Below are positions 10,124-19,424 of a DNA stretch of 64,000 nucleotides, in pieces. The notes under the pieces are model-generated. The model searched no databases. It worked only from the letters and a program-made list of their open reading frames with translations, and was not told the DNA's origin. Position 1 is the stretch's first letter. Every line of letters begins with the position of its first letter. The position numbers and the translations under genes were made by a program. Source of the stretch: Noviherbaspirillum saxi (GTDB taxonomy: Bacteria > Pseudomonadota > Gammaproteobacteria > Burkholderiales > Burkholderiaceae_D); assembly GCF_003591035.1 (NCBI RefSeq), contig NZ_QYUO01000002.1:992001-1056000 (forward strand), read 5' to 3'.

Positions 10124-11077
10124 TTACTGTGCGTAGGAACGCAGCGGCGGCTCGCCCGCGGCCGGATTCAGGGAAGGTGTCGTGGACCACAAGCCGATCA
10201 AGCCGTTCGCCAGCATCGAGTTCCACGCCACGAGATCGCTGCCAGGCAAGTAGACGTCCACGCATTTGAGCGCCGAGACCCGGCTCATGTTAGCCGGGCC
10301 TGGGTTGTTCAACGCGTCCATCGCGAGGTAATAGCCCATCGCATCCATGGCCATGCCGATGTGGCCCACGACGCGGCCAGGGCATTTCGACTGCACGGCC
10401 ATGGTGACGCCGTCATTGATCGTACTGCCGTGCGGCTCAGGAACGATGAGCTCATCGTTATACGTGAAGATCGAGGTGTATGAAGGACCGGCAGGCATGG
10501 GGGTGCGGTTAAGGGCAGCCACGTAATTGGCGTTGGCCCTGAGTTGCCAGGCCGCCGGCGAGCAATTCAGGTTGGACACACAGGTCATCAACACGGTCGA
10601 ACCTTGGAAAGGTGCGGCAATGCCGATAACGTCATCGACCTTGGCAGGGAGGTCCGACCAGAACTTCAATGCCCAAGCGATATGGACGCCGCCCTGGCTG
10701 TGGCCGATCATCGAGATCTTGCGCCCTGACGTGGTATACATCTTACGCACCGCATGCACCACATACTCGACGTTTACCTGCATGTCGGCTAGCGATTTAT
10801 CAGGCAGTGTGACGGTGCATACCGGATGGCCTTTGGTAGGCAACACCTTCAGATAGTTCGGACCCCAATTATGCTCGGGCGTCGTCGCTGTACCATGCAC
10901 CAGCAGGATCGGCGTCTTGGTTGCGCCGGTCAGGCTCGGACCGGTGCATGTAAAGGCGGCATCGAGGGTGGCGACCGGAATGTTCAGTGGCGGAGGGGTC
11001 TGGGCTGAGGCAGATGCGCTCAAGCCCAGCATGGCGGCAACAGCGAGGGTTTTGCAAGACGTGATAATGCGGTTCAT
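10124..11077 (-). CDS. secreted triacylglycerol lipase
   Basis: Secreted alpha/beta-hydrolase of 317 residues. A Sec signal peptide ends at ASASA (about residue 25). ILLVHGT provides the oxyanion hole and MIGHSQGG holds the nucleophile Ser (about residue 127). Several Cys pairs suit an exported enzyme. The overall sequence looks closer to CalB-like bacterial lipases than to the Pseudomonas/Burkholderia I.1-I.2 lipases that usually need a foldase, yet a foldase gene follows directly. A start with an AGGAGAAG ribosome-binding site is present. Confidence 0.87.
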   Translation of the reverse strand: MNRIITSCKTLAVAAMLGLSASASAQTPPPLNIPVATLDAAFTCTGPSLTGATKTPILLVHGTATTPEHNWGPNYLKVLPTKGHPVCTVTLPDKSLADMQVNVEYVVHAVRKMYTTSGRKISMIGHSQGGVHIAWALKFWSDLPAKVDDVIGIAAPFQGSTVLMTCVSNLNCSPAAWQLRANANYVAALNRTPMPAGPSYTSIFTYNDELIVPEPHGSTINDGVTMAVQSKCPGRVVGHIGMAMDAMGYYLAMDALNNPGPANMSRVSALKCVDVYLPGSDLVAWNSMLANGLIGLWSTTPSLNPAAGEPPLRSYAQ

Positions 11078-11607
11078 CTCTTCTCCTTGTTTTGGATTTT
11101 ATGTAGCGCATGGAGCTTGCCGGGGCAAGCCCTGGGAACTGCGCAACTTGTTTCTATTCCGACTTCCCATGCCGTAGTTACAACTTTTTATATGTTGTGC
11201 TGTTGCGATTCAGCCAAGCAACGGAGGCGACAAGTTCAAACTTATCAATGCAAACACTAGATGGGTAACATGCAGCCGCGCCCCCCTCAAAAGAAGGGGG
11301 GCGTGCGCGGGCCCTAAGCACGTCCGCACAGGGAAGATGGTTCGTAAACTTGAATTTAACCTTCAAGCATGCAACAGCCGATCGCATTCGATGATTACTT
11401 CAATCGCCTTTTCGGCTGTTGGAGACAGCGTGCGATGAGCGAGGTAGACGATAGCGAATTCCATGTTCCACTTCCATGCGTATCGACCGCTGTGGATAGG
11501 ATTTCGACAGCGTGGCCTGCGATAAATAAAGACAAATGCCGGAACCAAAACCGTGCACGCAGTAGTCTAATGCTCCAGGACTCGGGCACTGCCCTACAGG
11601 AGGAATG
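11078..11607. other. Intergenic region with one C-run/G-run hairpin
   Basis: About 530 bases without a convincing gene. It holds the lipase promoter on the left side, a CCCCCC/GGGGGG hairpin at 11281-11301, and an AGGAGG ribosome-binding site at its right end. Short open frames here show no family features or start signals. Confidence 0.5.
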
Positions 11608-12216
11608 ATGCCAAATGAACCGATGTATCACGACGGGATGCGTCAGCTTCAAGACGTGCGTCAAACCAGGCCTTTGGCCGACCGCCTGGAGCAAGTGACC
11701 GTTCGCACGGCGTTCACTGCGGAAGACCGCGAATTTATCGAGCGTTGCCCCATGTTTTTCGTGGCAACCGCTGACGCCCATGGCGTTCCAGACTGCTCGT
11801 ATAAGGGGGGCTTGCCGGGATTCGTGCGCGTCCTTGACGATCACACTCTTGCTTTCCCTGATTACGACGGTAACGGAATGTACCGATCATGGGGAAACGT
11901 TCTGTCCAACCCGCACATAGGGCTGCTATTCCTGGACTTCGAGAATCCAAAGCGAATTCGGGTGAATGGCACCGCGCAGATTAGTGAGGACGATCCTTTG
12001 CGTGCCGAGTACCCCGGTTCAGTGTTCATTGTTCGCGTTACGGCCACGCGAATCTTTCCGAATTGCCCTCGCTACATCCACAAGATGCAACTTGTCGAGT
12101 ACTCGGCGTATGCGCCGCGGCCGGATTACACACCACCAGTTCCCGCCTGGAAGACGTTTGACGTCTTTCGTGATTCTCTGCCGGTCCGCGACCGTCAAGA
12201 TGACAGTAAGGGATGA
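11608..12216 (+). CDS. pyridoxamine 5'-phosphate oxidase-like FMN-binding protein
   Basis: PPOX/FMN-binding split-barrel protein of 202 residues. The early motif CPMFFVATADAHGVPDCSYKGG and the strand pair LAFPDYDGNGMYRSWGNVLSNPHIGLLFLDF followed by RIRVNGTA are typical of this family. The second ATG was chosen because AGGAGG ends four bases before it. It probably reduces or detoxifies a small molecule with flavin; no neighbour fixes the substrate. It stands alone between the lipase and DUF1254 genes. Confidence 0.85.
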   Translation: MPNEPMYHDGMRQLQDVRQTRPLADRLEQVTVRTAFTAEDREFIERCPMFFVATADAHGVPDCSYKGGLPGFVRVLDDHTLAFPDYDGNGMYRSWGNVLSNPHIGLLFLDFENPKRIRVNGTAQISEDDPLRAEYPGSVFIVRVTATRIFPNCPRYIHKMQLVEYSAYAPRPDYTPPVPAWKTFDVFRDSLPVRDRQDDSKG

Positions 12217-12522
12217 GATATCGTTGGTATTCGGCATGCATGTCTCCTGGTCTTGCGTTTCTGCAGTTGGTAGGCTGGGATGCCATCCCGGCATCGTCAT
12301 GGCGCTCGGCGAAATTCACCATGAACAAGCAAGTAGAGTAGGGCCAGGGCGAGTGTGCGTTCTCATGCCGGGCTGGCCGTTTCTACACCCGGATCCTTAA
12401 GCACCGTGAGGACGAGATCAAGCCATGCCCACTTTCGATGCCACCGATGGCTTTGCATGTGATCCTGGTTTGATCCTCGTTGGAAATATCATCTGGCGTA
12501 GGGCGGGCGAGGACTACGCCGT
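12217..12522. other. Intergenic region, nothing recognised
   Basis: About 300 bases between two converging genes. No stem with a T-run, no conserved reading frame and no repeat arm was noticed. Confidence 0.4.
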
Positions 12523-13992
12523 TTACTCGACCCGCTGCAGCTTGGGCGCCTTCCAAGTGCCATTCAATGCCTCGGGCTTGGGCCAGTACAAGCGCCCGGC
12601 GACGTAGAACGGTCCCTTGGGCGCCGGCAGCCAGTTAGCTTCCTTGTCCTTGCCCGGCGAATCGTGCTGAACGTAGAGCGTGATGCCGCCATCGGCGTCG
12701 CGCTTGAGGTCCGGCAGCATCGGCGAATTGATCAGGTAACGGTTGAGCGGGTTGGCAACCAAGAGGCGCGTCGACAAGTCGTACAGGGTGAGCGACCAAA
12801 ACGCATTGACCGGCGGTAGTTGGTCCGGTGCAAAGCGCAGCGTGTATCGATTGTTGCCGTCCACCTTCTGCCCGGTGGAGTCGAGATAGAACGGCGGGTA
12901 GATCGTCTCTTCCTTGTCATTGCCGTAGATCCCGCTCACGGTTCCTCGCATCCGGTAGAGGTAATTGCTCTTCAAGAATTCGCGGCTACCGAGGAAGTTC
13001 ATCGTGGAGATTTCGCCTTTGGCGACCCGCTTACTCAAGTCATCAAACTCGTGCCATGCGTCAGCCATTCCCGCCGTAATCGCCTCTCGCATCTCCGGGG
13101 AAAGCATCTGTGCATCGAACTGTTTGGCCGCACCGATGCCAAGTTTGGCGAAACGCTCCATCAGCACTTGCTCGGACGGATGAGTCGGGCAAAAGCGAAG
13201 AACGAAATTCAACTGATTGAAGAATTCCGGAGAGGTGCGCTCCTGCGCAGCGGAGAGCGGTTTGAGGAACTCGACTTTAGGTGCCGCAGCAGGTGCGGGT
13301 TTGCCGAGAAACGCGGACAGCGTTTGCACCTTATAGCCGGCCTGCACTTTTTTGACATTCTCGATGTCGGCCGGTCCGAGGAGCTGAGTGCGGTAGAAGA
13401 CGAAGGCAAATTCGGTTTCAGAGCGGAACACGTCTTTGATGCCCGGCGGCGTTTTGCCTTTCCAGTGAGGACCGACGAGGAGGAACTTCCCGCCATCGTT
13501 GCCCGTGGTGCGACTGCCGACATAAGCGAAATTGTGGGTGTAGGCGTCGACGAATTGCGCCGAGTAATAGCGGCCCTTTTCTACGGCAGGCATGGTCAGC
13601 ACCAGTGGCTCGCTACGCAGGTCAGCGCCGAGCTGCGAATACGGCGTATCCGCATTGGGAGTCGGAAAAGCCTTGTCGTCGGGCGTGTAGATTCGTGCAG
13701 TGTTATTGATCGTATTCCAGGGCGCCTTGAATTCCGGGTGGCTGCGATCCTGGAAATAGGTGTACTGGACGCGGTAATGGTCCACCAAGGGGAAGCCATA
13801 GATGTAGGCATCCTTCGCGATGGCGCGCGCCTCCGCCACCGACAGGGAAGGGGATTGGGCGCCTGAGATCGTTGGCATCAGTGCGCTGCTGAAAAGGACA
13901 GAAGTCAGAATGCTGGCGAATCGCCGTGAAAATAAGAACAAGATTTGCCCCCTCATTACGTATGAATCAGTAATTGTGACGAGGGGACGCAT
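12523..13992 (-). CDS. DUF1254/DUF1214 domain protein, exported
   Basis: Exported protein of up to 489 residues. The DUF1254 domain begins with EARAIAKDAYIYGFPLVDHYR and includes TPNADTPYSQLGADLRSEPLVLTMP. The DUF1214 domain follows, with FWSLTLYDLSTRLLVANPLNRYLI and the NWLPAPKGPFYVAGRLYWP ending. The family is found in many bacteria without a settled function. The upstream ATG has a G-rich ribosome-binding site that comes from the adjoining hairpin; the internal ATG at 13956 gives a more ordinary signal peptide and is the alternative start. Confidence 0.85.
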   Translation of the reverse strand: MRPLVTITDSYVMRGQILFLFSRRFASILTSVLFSSALMPTISGAQSPSLSVAEARAIAKDAYIYGFPLVDHYRVQYTYFQDRSHPEFKAPWNTINNTARIYTPDDKAFPTPNADTPYSQLGADLRSEPLVLTMPAVEKGRYYSAQFVDAYTHNFAYVGSRTTGNDGGKFLLVGPHWKGKTPPGIKDVFRSETEFAFVFYRTQLLGPADIENVKKVQAGYKVQTLSAFLGKPAPAAAPKVEFLKPLSAAQERTSPEFFNQLNFVLRFCPTHPSEQVLMERFAKLGIGAAKQFDAQMLSPEMREAITAGMADAWHEFDDLSKRVAKGEISTMNFLGSREFLKSNYLYRMRGTVSGIYGNDKEETIYPPFYLDSTGQKVDGNNRYTLRFAPDQLPPVNAFWSLTLYDLSTRLLVANPLNRYLINSPMLPDLKRDADGGITLYVQHDSPGKDKEANWLPAPKGPFYVAGRLYWPKPEALNGTWKAPKLQRVE

Positions 13993-13994
13993 AA

Positions 13995-14022
13995 GCCTCC
14001 CTCCCCTTTTGAAGGGGGAGGC
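13995..14022. repeat. C-run/G-run intergenic hairpin
   Basis: A near-palindrome of CCTCCCTCCCC, TTTTGAA and GGGGGAGG lies immediately before the DUF1254 gene. On the minus strand its G-rich arm sits about 8 bases before the longer start codon and could act as the ribosome-binding site. Confidence 0.55.
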
Positions 14023-14031
14023 CCGTTCTTA

Positions 14032-14122
14032 GAGGGCGTTATGAACTACAGACCTTGATGCGATCGGGGGAGCGTCGATAGTCGTGGAAATAGCGCCCCC
14101 TTTCCAAGTTCATAACACCCTC
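14032..14122. mobile_element. 91-bp MITE with TA target duplication
   Basis: Terminal inverted repeats GAGGGCGTTATGAACT and AGTTCATAACACCCTC (one mismatch in 16) flank about 60 bases of non-coding DNA. A TA dinucleotide borders each side (14030-14031 and 14123-14124), as expected for a non-autonomous transposon with TA targeting such as an IS5/IS630-related MITE. The right TA plus the element's terminal base supplies the TAG stop codon of the LuxR-type gene. Confidence 0.72.
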
Positions 14123-16821
14123 TAGTCGATAAGCCCCTGCTGGCGCGCCCAGGTCATCGCATCATACCGGCTCGATACCCCCAGCTTCGCGAGGATATTC
14201 CTGACATTCCACTTCACGGTTTCGAGCGTGATGTTCAGCGTCAGCGCAATGCGCTTGTTCGACATCGCCTGCGAAACCAGGCTCAGGATTTCAAGTTCGC
14301 GCGGCGTCAGGCTGGCGCGCTGCGCTACGGCATCGCGTTGGCCCGATGCCCTTTTTCCCGTCGTAGTCGGGACGGTGTGGCCAAAGCGGGCCAACAGATT
14401 GACAAGATGCTGTGCCGTTGCCTCATCCAGGGCAACGTCGTCGCGCAGTGTGGCCAGCAGTTCGCCGATGCGCTGCCCCTCGTCGAGAAAGCTTCGCACA
14501 AGTCCGAGCCTGGCGCCCGACTCCAAAGCCTGGATCAGACATTTTTTCGCTTCCTCGTCCTGTTTAAGGTTGTTATGCGCAATTGCTGCAAGCAGGTTCG
14601 CCATAACGAGCGTCGGGGATCGTCCGAGTTTCTCGGCAAAGCGGCGCACATCGGACAGCGCACCAAGCGCGTCCTCGGGCGCACAGTCGATGAGCGCAAG
14701 CCGTGCACGCGCCACGCCGGCGATGATCGGAATCTCGGCGCTGCCGCCTTCAGTGCCCCTATGGGCCGCATCCAGCTCCTTCAATTTCGCCACGAGCTCG
14801 GCAGCGCGCACATGGTCGCCCTGCACAAGAAAAATTTTTACCTGTTCGGCGAGTGTATAGGCGAAAGGGCGATCCAGTCCGAGACTGTGGAAATGCACTG
14901 CTTGCGAGTCCAGGAATGCGAATGCCGCATCCGGCGTTTCCTGTAAAAAGTCGAGACGTGCATGGCAAAGCGTCGCACGCACCATGGTCTCCGGCATCGA
15001 AGAGCGGAGGATGCCGCCACGGTTCGCGAGCACCTCTCGCGCATCGTCGATCCGGTCAAGTTCATAGTAGGCGTCCGCGAGACTCGCTGCACAAAGGTTC
15101 GCGGATACCGAACCACGTCCATAGACTGTTTCCGCACGGGCGAGTACGGTCGAACCGATACGTGCGGCCTCCTTGACATTACCCTCGATCAGGGGGATCA
15201 ATACGCGCTGACTTTCGACGACGAGCGCCAGGTCGTTATCGCGGTCTTCCGGACCGATCGGATTGTCATCGAGCAGCTTGCGTGCATCGCCGTACCGTCC
15301 AGCCGTCGTATAGGCCGCTGCAAGTGCTGCCAAATGGACATAGCGGAGAAAACTGTTATCAGGGAATACAACACGCATGGGCTCGAGCAGAGCGATGACC
15401 CGCTTCGTATTGTCGCGTTGCATCGCCACGGTCGCATCCGCCAACGCGAACTTGGAAGAAATCGCCGGATTTTTCGCGGCGTCGCTGCGCCGGATGTCTT
15501 CCAGCCATCGCTCCGCTTTTGCCGGCCGCGCGGTGAGCGCATAGGTAAGGCAGCCGAGAAAGAAAAGTTTGGGATGCGCAAACAGCGTTTCCTGCGGCAA
15601 GCGGTCGAGTAGCTGCAGCATGGGGCTGATATAGCCCAGACTCCAGGTGGCGGGAGCCGCTTGTTCGATCGTATTGACTGCGAAGTCCACGTCATTGCCG
15701 AGATTGGCGTGGCGGACTGCCTCGACCAGAAAATCGTGATCGGCAAACCATTGGCTGGCGCGCCGATGCTGCGCTTCGACAGCTTTTTGTCCGCGCCGGG
15801 AGAGACGACTTGCGAGAAATTCGCCGAACAGTGGATGGAAGCGGAACCATGGCGAGCGGTCATCCGACTCTACCCGATAAATCATCAGGTTTTCATCTTC
15901 CGCACGCTTGATCAAATTGGCCGCGTGAGGATTGTCGCTGACGAAGGCGGCAAGGTCCGCATTGAAGCGGCGGCAGACCGATACCGATTCCAGGAAATCG
16001 GTCAATTCCGGCGGCAGGTGTGCCATCACGTCTTCGGCGAGATAGGCTTGCAGGTCAGTTGAGCGCCAGAGGAATGAGTGCAGCTTGCTGCGCGCTGCCG
16101 GGCGATTCCTCAACATGATGGCAATCAGTTGCAGACTGGCCGGCCAGCCGCTGGTCAAGTCGTGAATCAGGCGCAGTTCATCCGCGGTCAATTTGACGGT
16201 GGTCAGATTTTGTTCGAAGAAAAACCGCGTTTCGTCCAGGTCGAACGGCAGTTCCGCGAATCCGATTTCCGCGACTTGCCCCAGCACGCGCAAACGGGAG
16301 AGCGAGAGTGGGGGAGCGGCACGGGACGCAATGACGATATGCAGGTTGGCCGGGCAATGATCCAGCAATTTCTGCATCAGCTTGTGCGCCCACGGGTCTT
16401 CCACATGATGATAGTCGTCGATGAAGAGATACAGCTCCTTGGCGATATCGCCGGCCGTACTGGCAACGACCGCAACCACGCCGTCCATCGATTTGTTGTT
16501 GCCACCTTCCAGAAGAACGTCTTCCCCGATCTGGATTCCCAGGCGCTGGAAGGCGCCGATCAAATAGGCGCAAAAGCTGGAAAACCTCTTGTCGTCCTGT
16601 GTCAGCGAAAGCCATGCAACCTGCGCGCCGGACTTCATCAGTTCCTGGCGCCACTGCACAAGGAGCACGGTCTTTCCGAAGCCCGCACTGCCGCTCACCA
16701 GGGACATGGTGCAATGCTGCGTGTTGCGCAGATGGATGAGCAAGTGCTTGCGAGGAATGTGGCGGGCGCCGATACGCGGCGGCGCAAATTTGGTTGCGAC
16801 AAGCAGTCTATCGAAATTCAT
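14122..16821 (-). CDS. LuxR family regulator, MalT-like ATP-dependent type
   Basis: Large STAND-class transcription activator of 899 residues. The P-loop GSAGFGKT lies at residues 44-51 and a Walker B-like LYLFIDDYHHVEDP near 140. A long alpha-helical TPR-like region forms the middle. A C-terminal LuxR helix-turn-helix holds LTPRELEILSLVSQAMSNKRIALTLNITLETVKWNVRNI. Such proteins bind an inducer and ATP, then oligomerise on DNA. It is divergent from the hydratase/thiolase/dehydrogenase set that starts at 17153 and likely activates it. The stop codon is formed at the border of a MITE. Confidence 0.93.
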   Translation of the reverse strand: MNFDRLLVATKFAPPRIGARHIPRKHLLIHLRNTQHCTMSLVSGSAGFGKTVLLVQWRQELMKSGAQVAWLSLTQDDKRFSSFCAYLIGAFQRLGIQIGEDVLLEGGNNKSMDGVVAVVASTAGDIAKELYLFIDDYHHVEDPWAHKLMQKLLDHCPANLHIVIASRAAPPLSLSRLRVLGQVAEIGFAELPFDLDETRFFFEQNLTTVKLTADELRLIHDLTSGWPASLQLIAIMLRNRPAARSKLHSFLWRSTDLQAYLAEDVMAHLPPELTDFLESVSVCRRFNADLAAFVSDNPHAANLIKRAEDENLMIYRVESDDRSPWFRFHPLFGEFLASRLSRRGQKAVEAQHRRASQWFADHDFLVEAVRHANLGNDVDFAVNTIEQAAPATWSLGYISPMLQLLDRLPQETLFAHPKLFFLGCLTYALTARPAKAERWLEDIRRSDAAKNPAISSKFALADATVAMQRDNTKRVIALLEPMRVVFPDNSFLRYVHLAALAAAYTTAGRYGDARKLLDDNPIGPEDRDNDLALVVESQRVLIPLIEGNVKEAARIGSTVLARAETVYGRGSVSANLCAASLADAYYELDRIDDAREVLANRGGILRSSMPETMVRATLCHARLDFLQETPDAAFAFLDSQAVHFHSLGLDRPFAYTLAEQVKIFLVQGDHVRAAELVAKLKELDAAHRGTEGGSAEIPIIAGVARARLALIDCAPEDALGALSDVRRFAEKLGRSPTLVMANLLAAIAHNNLKQDEEAKKCLIQALESGARLGLVRSFLDEGQRIGELLATLRDDVALDEATAQHLVNLLARFGHTVPTTTGKRASGQRDAVAQRASLTPRELEILSLVSQAMSNKRIALTLNITLETVKWNVRNILAKLGVSSRYDAMTWARQQGLID

Positions 16822-17060
16822 TTACAAGTTTCCTGCAAGGATGGATGCGCAAGCGACGCGCGTTGAACGCGTTCATATGTTCGACAGGCAACGCATTCAG
16901 CGCGTTCCGGAGGTCCGGCGTTCCGGCTTTCGAGCTTTCCATTTGTCATGAAGATATGGCGGGCCCTTTTTTATCGTAGCACGGCCTTTGTTGCTTGATG
17001 TGCGCGAGCCTGGGGCATCGATATATTGCAATCCAGCCATGAATTCATCGGCGTGACTAT

Positions 17061-17085
17061 GCCCCCTCCAAAAACGGGGGGAGGC
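17061..17085. repeat. C-run/G-run intergenic hairpin
   Basis: GCCCCCTCC, an A-rich loop and GGGGGGAGGC form an almost perfect hairpin in the divergent promoter region. It is nearly the same as the copy at 7277-7302. Confidence 0.55.
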
Positions 17086-17152
17086 GCCGGACGGCATCGC
17101 GTAACTTCGCACATAACCAAAAAGCACTTTCTTTTGATTAAGGAGATTGGGG

Positions 17153-17923
17153 ATGAGCGTTTCCCTCGCAGTGAACGGACCCGTCGGCTGGATCACTTTC
17201 GATCGCCCGAAGGCGATGAACGCCTTGAGCGTTGAGATGTTGCAAAACATGACTTCCCAGCTCGAAGCATGGCGCACCGACCCGGCAATCCGCGTGGTGG
17301 CGATGACCGGCAATGGTCCCGCGTTCTGCGCCGGCGCTGATCTGAAACAGGCCGGCGCGCCGGTCGGCCCAGGCGAACTGGATTTCCTGGACAACATCAT
17401 CGTGTTCTTCAACTTGCTGCGGTCCTACCCGAAACCAGTCATTGCAGCGGTCAATGGCCTGGCCCTGGCTGGCGGCCTGGAAACGGTCTTGTGCTGCGAC
17501 ATCGTGATCGCGGGACAAAGCGCCAAGTTCGGCGATGCACATTCCAACTTCGGCGTGTTCCCGGGCGGCGGCGGCGCTGCCATCTTGCCGCGCAAGATTC
17601 CGGCCAATGTCGCCAAGTACCTGCTGTTCACCGGCGATGCGCTGCCGGCCGAAGAGATGAAGACCTATGGCCTGGTCAATGAAGTGGTGGCCGATGGCGA
17701 ACTGATCGCCCGCGTGCAGGCGTTCGGCGAGAAGCTGGCGCAGAAGAGCCCGGTCGTGCTGATCCGCATGAAGCGCGTGGCCAACGCAGCAGCCGATAAG
17801 ACCGCAGGCGACGCGCTGCGCGATGAAGAGCTGGAGCTGCGCAGTCACCAGCGCTCGTACGACATCAAGGAAGGCTTGGCTGCATTTGCCGAAAAGCGCA
17901 AGCCGCAGTTCAAAGGATATTGA
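17153..17923 (+). CDS. enoyl-CoA hydratase/isomerase
   Basis: Crotonase-family protein of 256 residues. GPAFCAGADLKQAG forms the CoA-binding loop and ALAGGLETVLCCDIVIA keeps the first catalytic Glu. The second catalytic Glu position falls in FGDAHSNFGVFPGGGG, where no Glu is present, so hydration may be weak or replaced by another crotonase reaction. AAGGAG lies 7 bases before the ATG. Its N-terminus is the best match in the window to the broken hydratase head before phaC. It opens a three-gene set with a thiolase and an acyl-CoA dehydrogenase. Confidence 0.88.
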   Translation: MSVSLAVNGPVGWITFDRPKAMNALSVEMLQNMTSQLEAWRTDPAIRVVAMTGNGPAFCAGADLKQAGAPVGPGELDFLDNIIVFFNLLRSYPKPVIAAVNGLALAGGLETVLCCDIVIAGQSAKFGDAHSNFGVFPGGGGAAILPRKIPANVAKYLLFTGDALPAEEMKTYGLVNEVVADGELIARVQAFGEKLAQKSPVVLIRMKRVANAAADKTAGDALRDEELELRSHQRSYDIKEGLAAFAEKRKPQFKGY

Positions 17924-17988
17924 TCGTTTTACTCCCTTCTCCCGCGGGCGGAGTGAGGATTACCTACAAGTCGGCAAGACCTTGAAGT

Positions 17989-18094
17989 TCCCTCCCCTTC
18001 AAGGGGAGGGTGAGGGTGGGGATGGGTTTCAAAAGCAGCATCGATCATCAACGAAACCCATCCCCGTCCCAACCTTCCCCTTGAAGGGGAAGGA
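17989..18094. repeat. Compound inverted-repeat element with C/G-run ends (E-type, copy 1)
   Basis: Two arms of about 42 bases, each itself a small hairpin (CCCCTTCAAGGGG), are inverted copies separated by about 22 bases. The order is hairpin, GGGTGGGGATGGGTTTC, spacer, GAAACCCATCCCCGTCCC, hairpin. A related element lies at 48396-48578. It sits between the hydratase and thiolase genes of what looks like one operon and could fold in the transcript. Confidence 0.75.
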
Positions 18095-18147
18095 GCGACA
18101 GCGGACTTGGCGAGGAAAGTGCGAACTAATTTCTTTTCGAGGACACC

Positions 18148-19392
18148 ATGGAAAACATTTACATCGTTGGCGTCGGCATGACCCCATTCGGCCGCCACAC
18201 GGACAAGACCGTCAAGCAGTTGACCGCATGGGCGGTGGAAGACGCCCTGAAAGATGCAGGCTGTGACCGCAAGTGGGTGCAGGCGGCATTCTTCGGCAAC
18301 TGCACGCAAGGCCATTTCGACGGCCAGCACATGATCCGCGGTCCGGTCGCCTTGTTGCCGGTCGGCTTCGACAGCATTCCGATCTTCACGCTCGAAGGCG
18401 CCTGCGCATCCTCCAGCCACGCATTCAATCTGGCTGTCACGCAATTGCGTGGCGGTGCTGCTGACGTGGCGATCGCAGTTGGCGCGGAAAAGATGTTCTA
18501 CAGCGACAAGGCCAAGATGTTCTCTGCATTCGAGTCGGCTTGGGACATCGAAACCTTCGAAGAGAACAAGAACTACCTGGGTGCCATGGGCAAGAGCATC
18601 GTGCCGCCGCCCGGCTCACAGTCGAAAAAGCCGTACAGCCCGTTCATGGACGTGTATGCGGCCTTGGGCCGCGGCGGCCTGATGGAGCGCTTCGGCATCA
18701 CCCAGCGCCAGCTCGCTGCGGTGTCCTCGAAGAACCACGGCCATTCGGTACACAACGAGCGTTCGCAATACCGCATGGCGATGAGTATCGAAGAGATTCT
18801 TGCTGCGCCGCCGATCACCTATCCGATCACGCTGCCGATGTGCTCGCCGATCTCCGACGGTGCGTCCGCCGCGGTCGTGTGTACCGAGTCGGCACTGAAG
18901 AAGTACGGCTTCGACAAGAAGCGCGCGATCAAGGTGCTGGCCTCCGTGGTGCGCTCCGCATCGGCGCGTGCGGCCGACGATTTCGACAAGGGTTGCACCT
19001 ATCAGGCCGGAAAGGCAGCGTTCGAACAGGCTGGCATCAGCCCGAAGGACATCCATGTCGCTGAGGTGCACGATGCAACGGCGATCGGCGAATTGCTGTC
19101 GATTGAAGCGCTGGGTCTGTGCGAGCCAGGTCAGTCTGGTGTGATGGCCGAGCGCGGCGACACCACGCTGGGCGGCAAGTTGCCGGTCAATCCGTCGGGC
19201 GGCCTGGAATCGAAGGGCCATCCGATTGGCGCCACCGGCATCGGTCAGATCTTCGAGCTGGTCGAGCAGTTGCGCGGCAACTGCGGCAAGCGCCAGGTCG
19301 AAGGCCCACGTTTTGCGATCCAGGGCAACGGCGGCGGTTTGTGGCGCGTCGAGGAAGCGACCGAGCACGTCGGTATTTTCGGCCTCGCCTGA
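18148..19392 (+). CDS. thiolase family protein (acetyl-CoA acyltransferase / lipid-transfer type)
   Basis: Thiolase-superfamily enzyme of 414 residues. The nucleophilic Cys is in EGACASSS (about residue 86) and the catalytic His in the C-terminal SKGHPIGATG. The third canonical thiolase Cys near the C-terminus is not obvious, as is usual for SCP2-type thiolases. It would cleave a 3-ketoacyl-CoA. FSAFESAWD-like loops and GYGFDKKRAIKVLASVVRS are SCP2-thiolase-like. AGGAC precedes the ATG. It is followed 32 bases later by an acyl-CoA dehydrogenase. Confidence 0.87.
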   Translation: MENIYIVGVGMTPFGRHTDKTVKQLTAWAVEDALKDAGCDRKWVQAAFFGNCTQGHFDGQHMIRGPVALLPVGFDSIPIFTLEGACASSSHAFNLAVTQLRGGAADVAIAVGAEKMFYSDKAKMFSAFESAWDIETFEENKNYLGAMGKSIVPPPGSQSKKPYSPFMDVYAALGRGGLMERFGITQRQLAAVSSKNHGHSVHNERSQYRMAMSIEEILAAPPITYPITLPMCSPISDGASAAVVCTESALKKYGFDKKRAIKVLASVVRSASARAADDFDKGCTYQAGKAAFEQAGISPKDIHVAEVHDATAIGELLSIEALGLCEPGQSGVMAERGDTTLGGKLPVNPSGGLESKGHPIGATGIGQIFELVEQLRGNCGKRQVEGPRFAIQGNGGGLWRVEEATEHVGIFGLA

Positions 19393-19424
19393 TCAACACA
19401 CCCTAGTTATAGGAAAAAATATTC

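Noticed and set aside
11369..11608. A 79-residue plus-strand frame before the PPOX-type gene
   Set aside because: No start signal, family motif or compositional support; it overlaps the next gene's ribosome-binding site.
17989..18094. CRISPR-like repeats in the CCCCTTCAAGGGG elements
   Set aside because: The two copies are inverted, not direct, with one spacer and no cas genes. They form a single compound hairpin.
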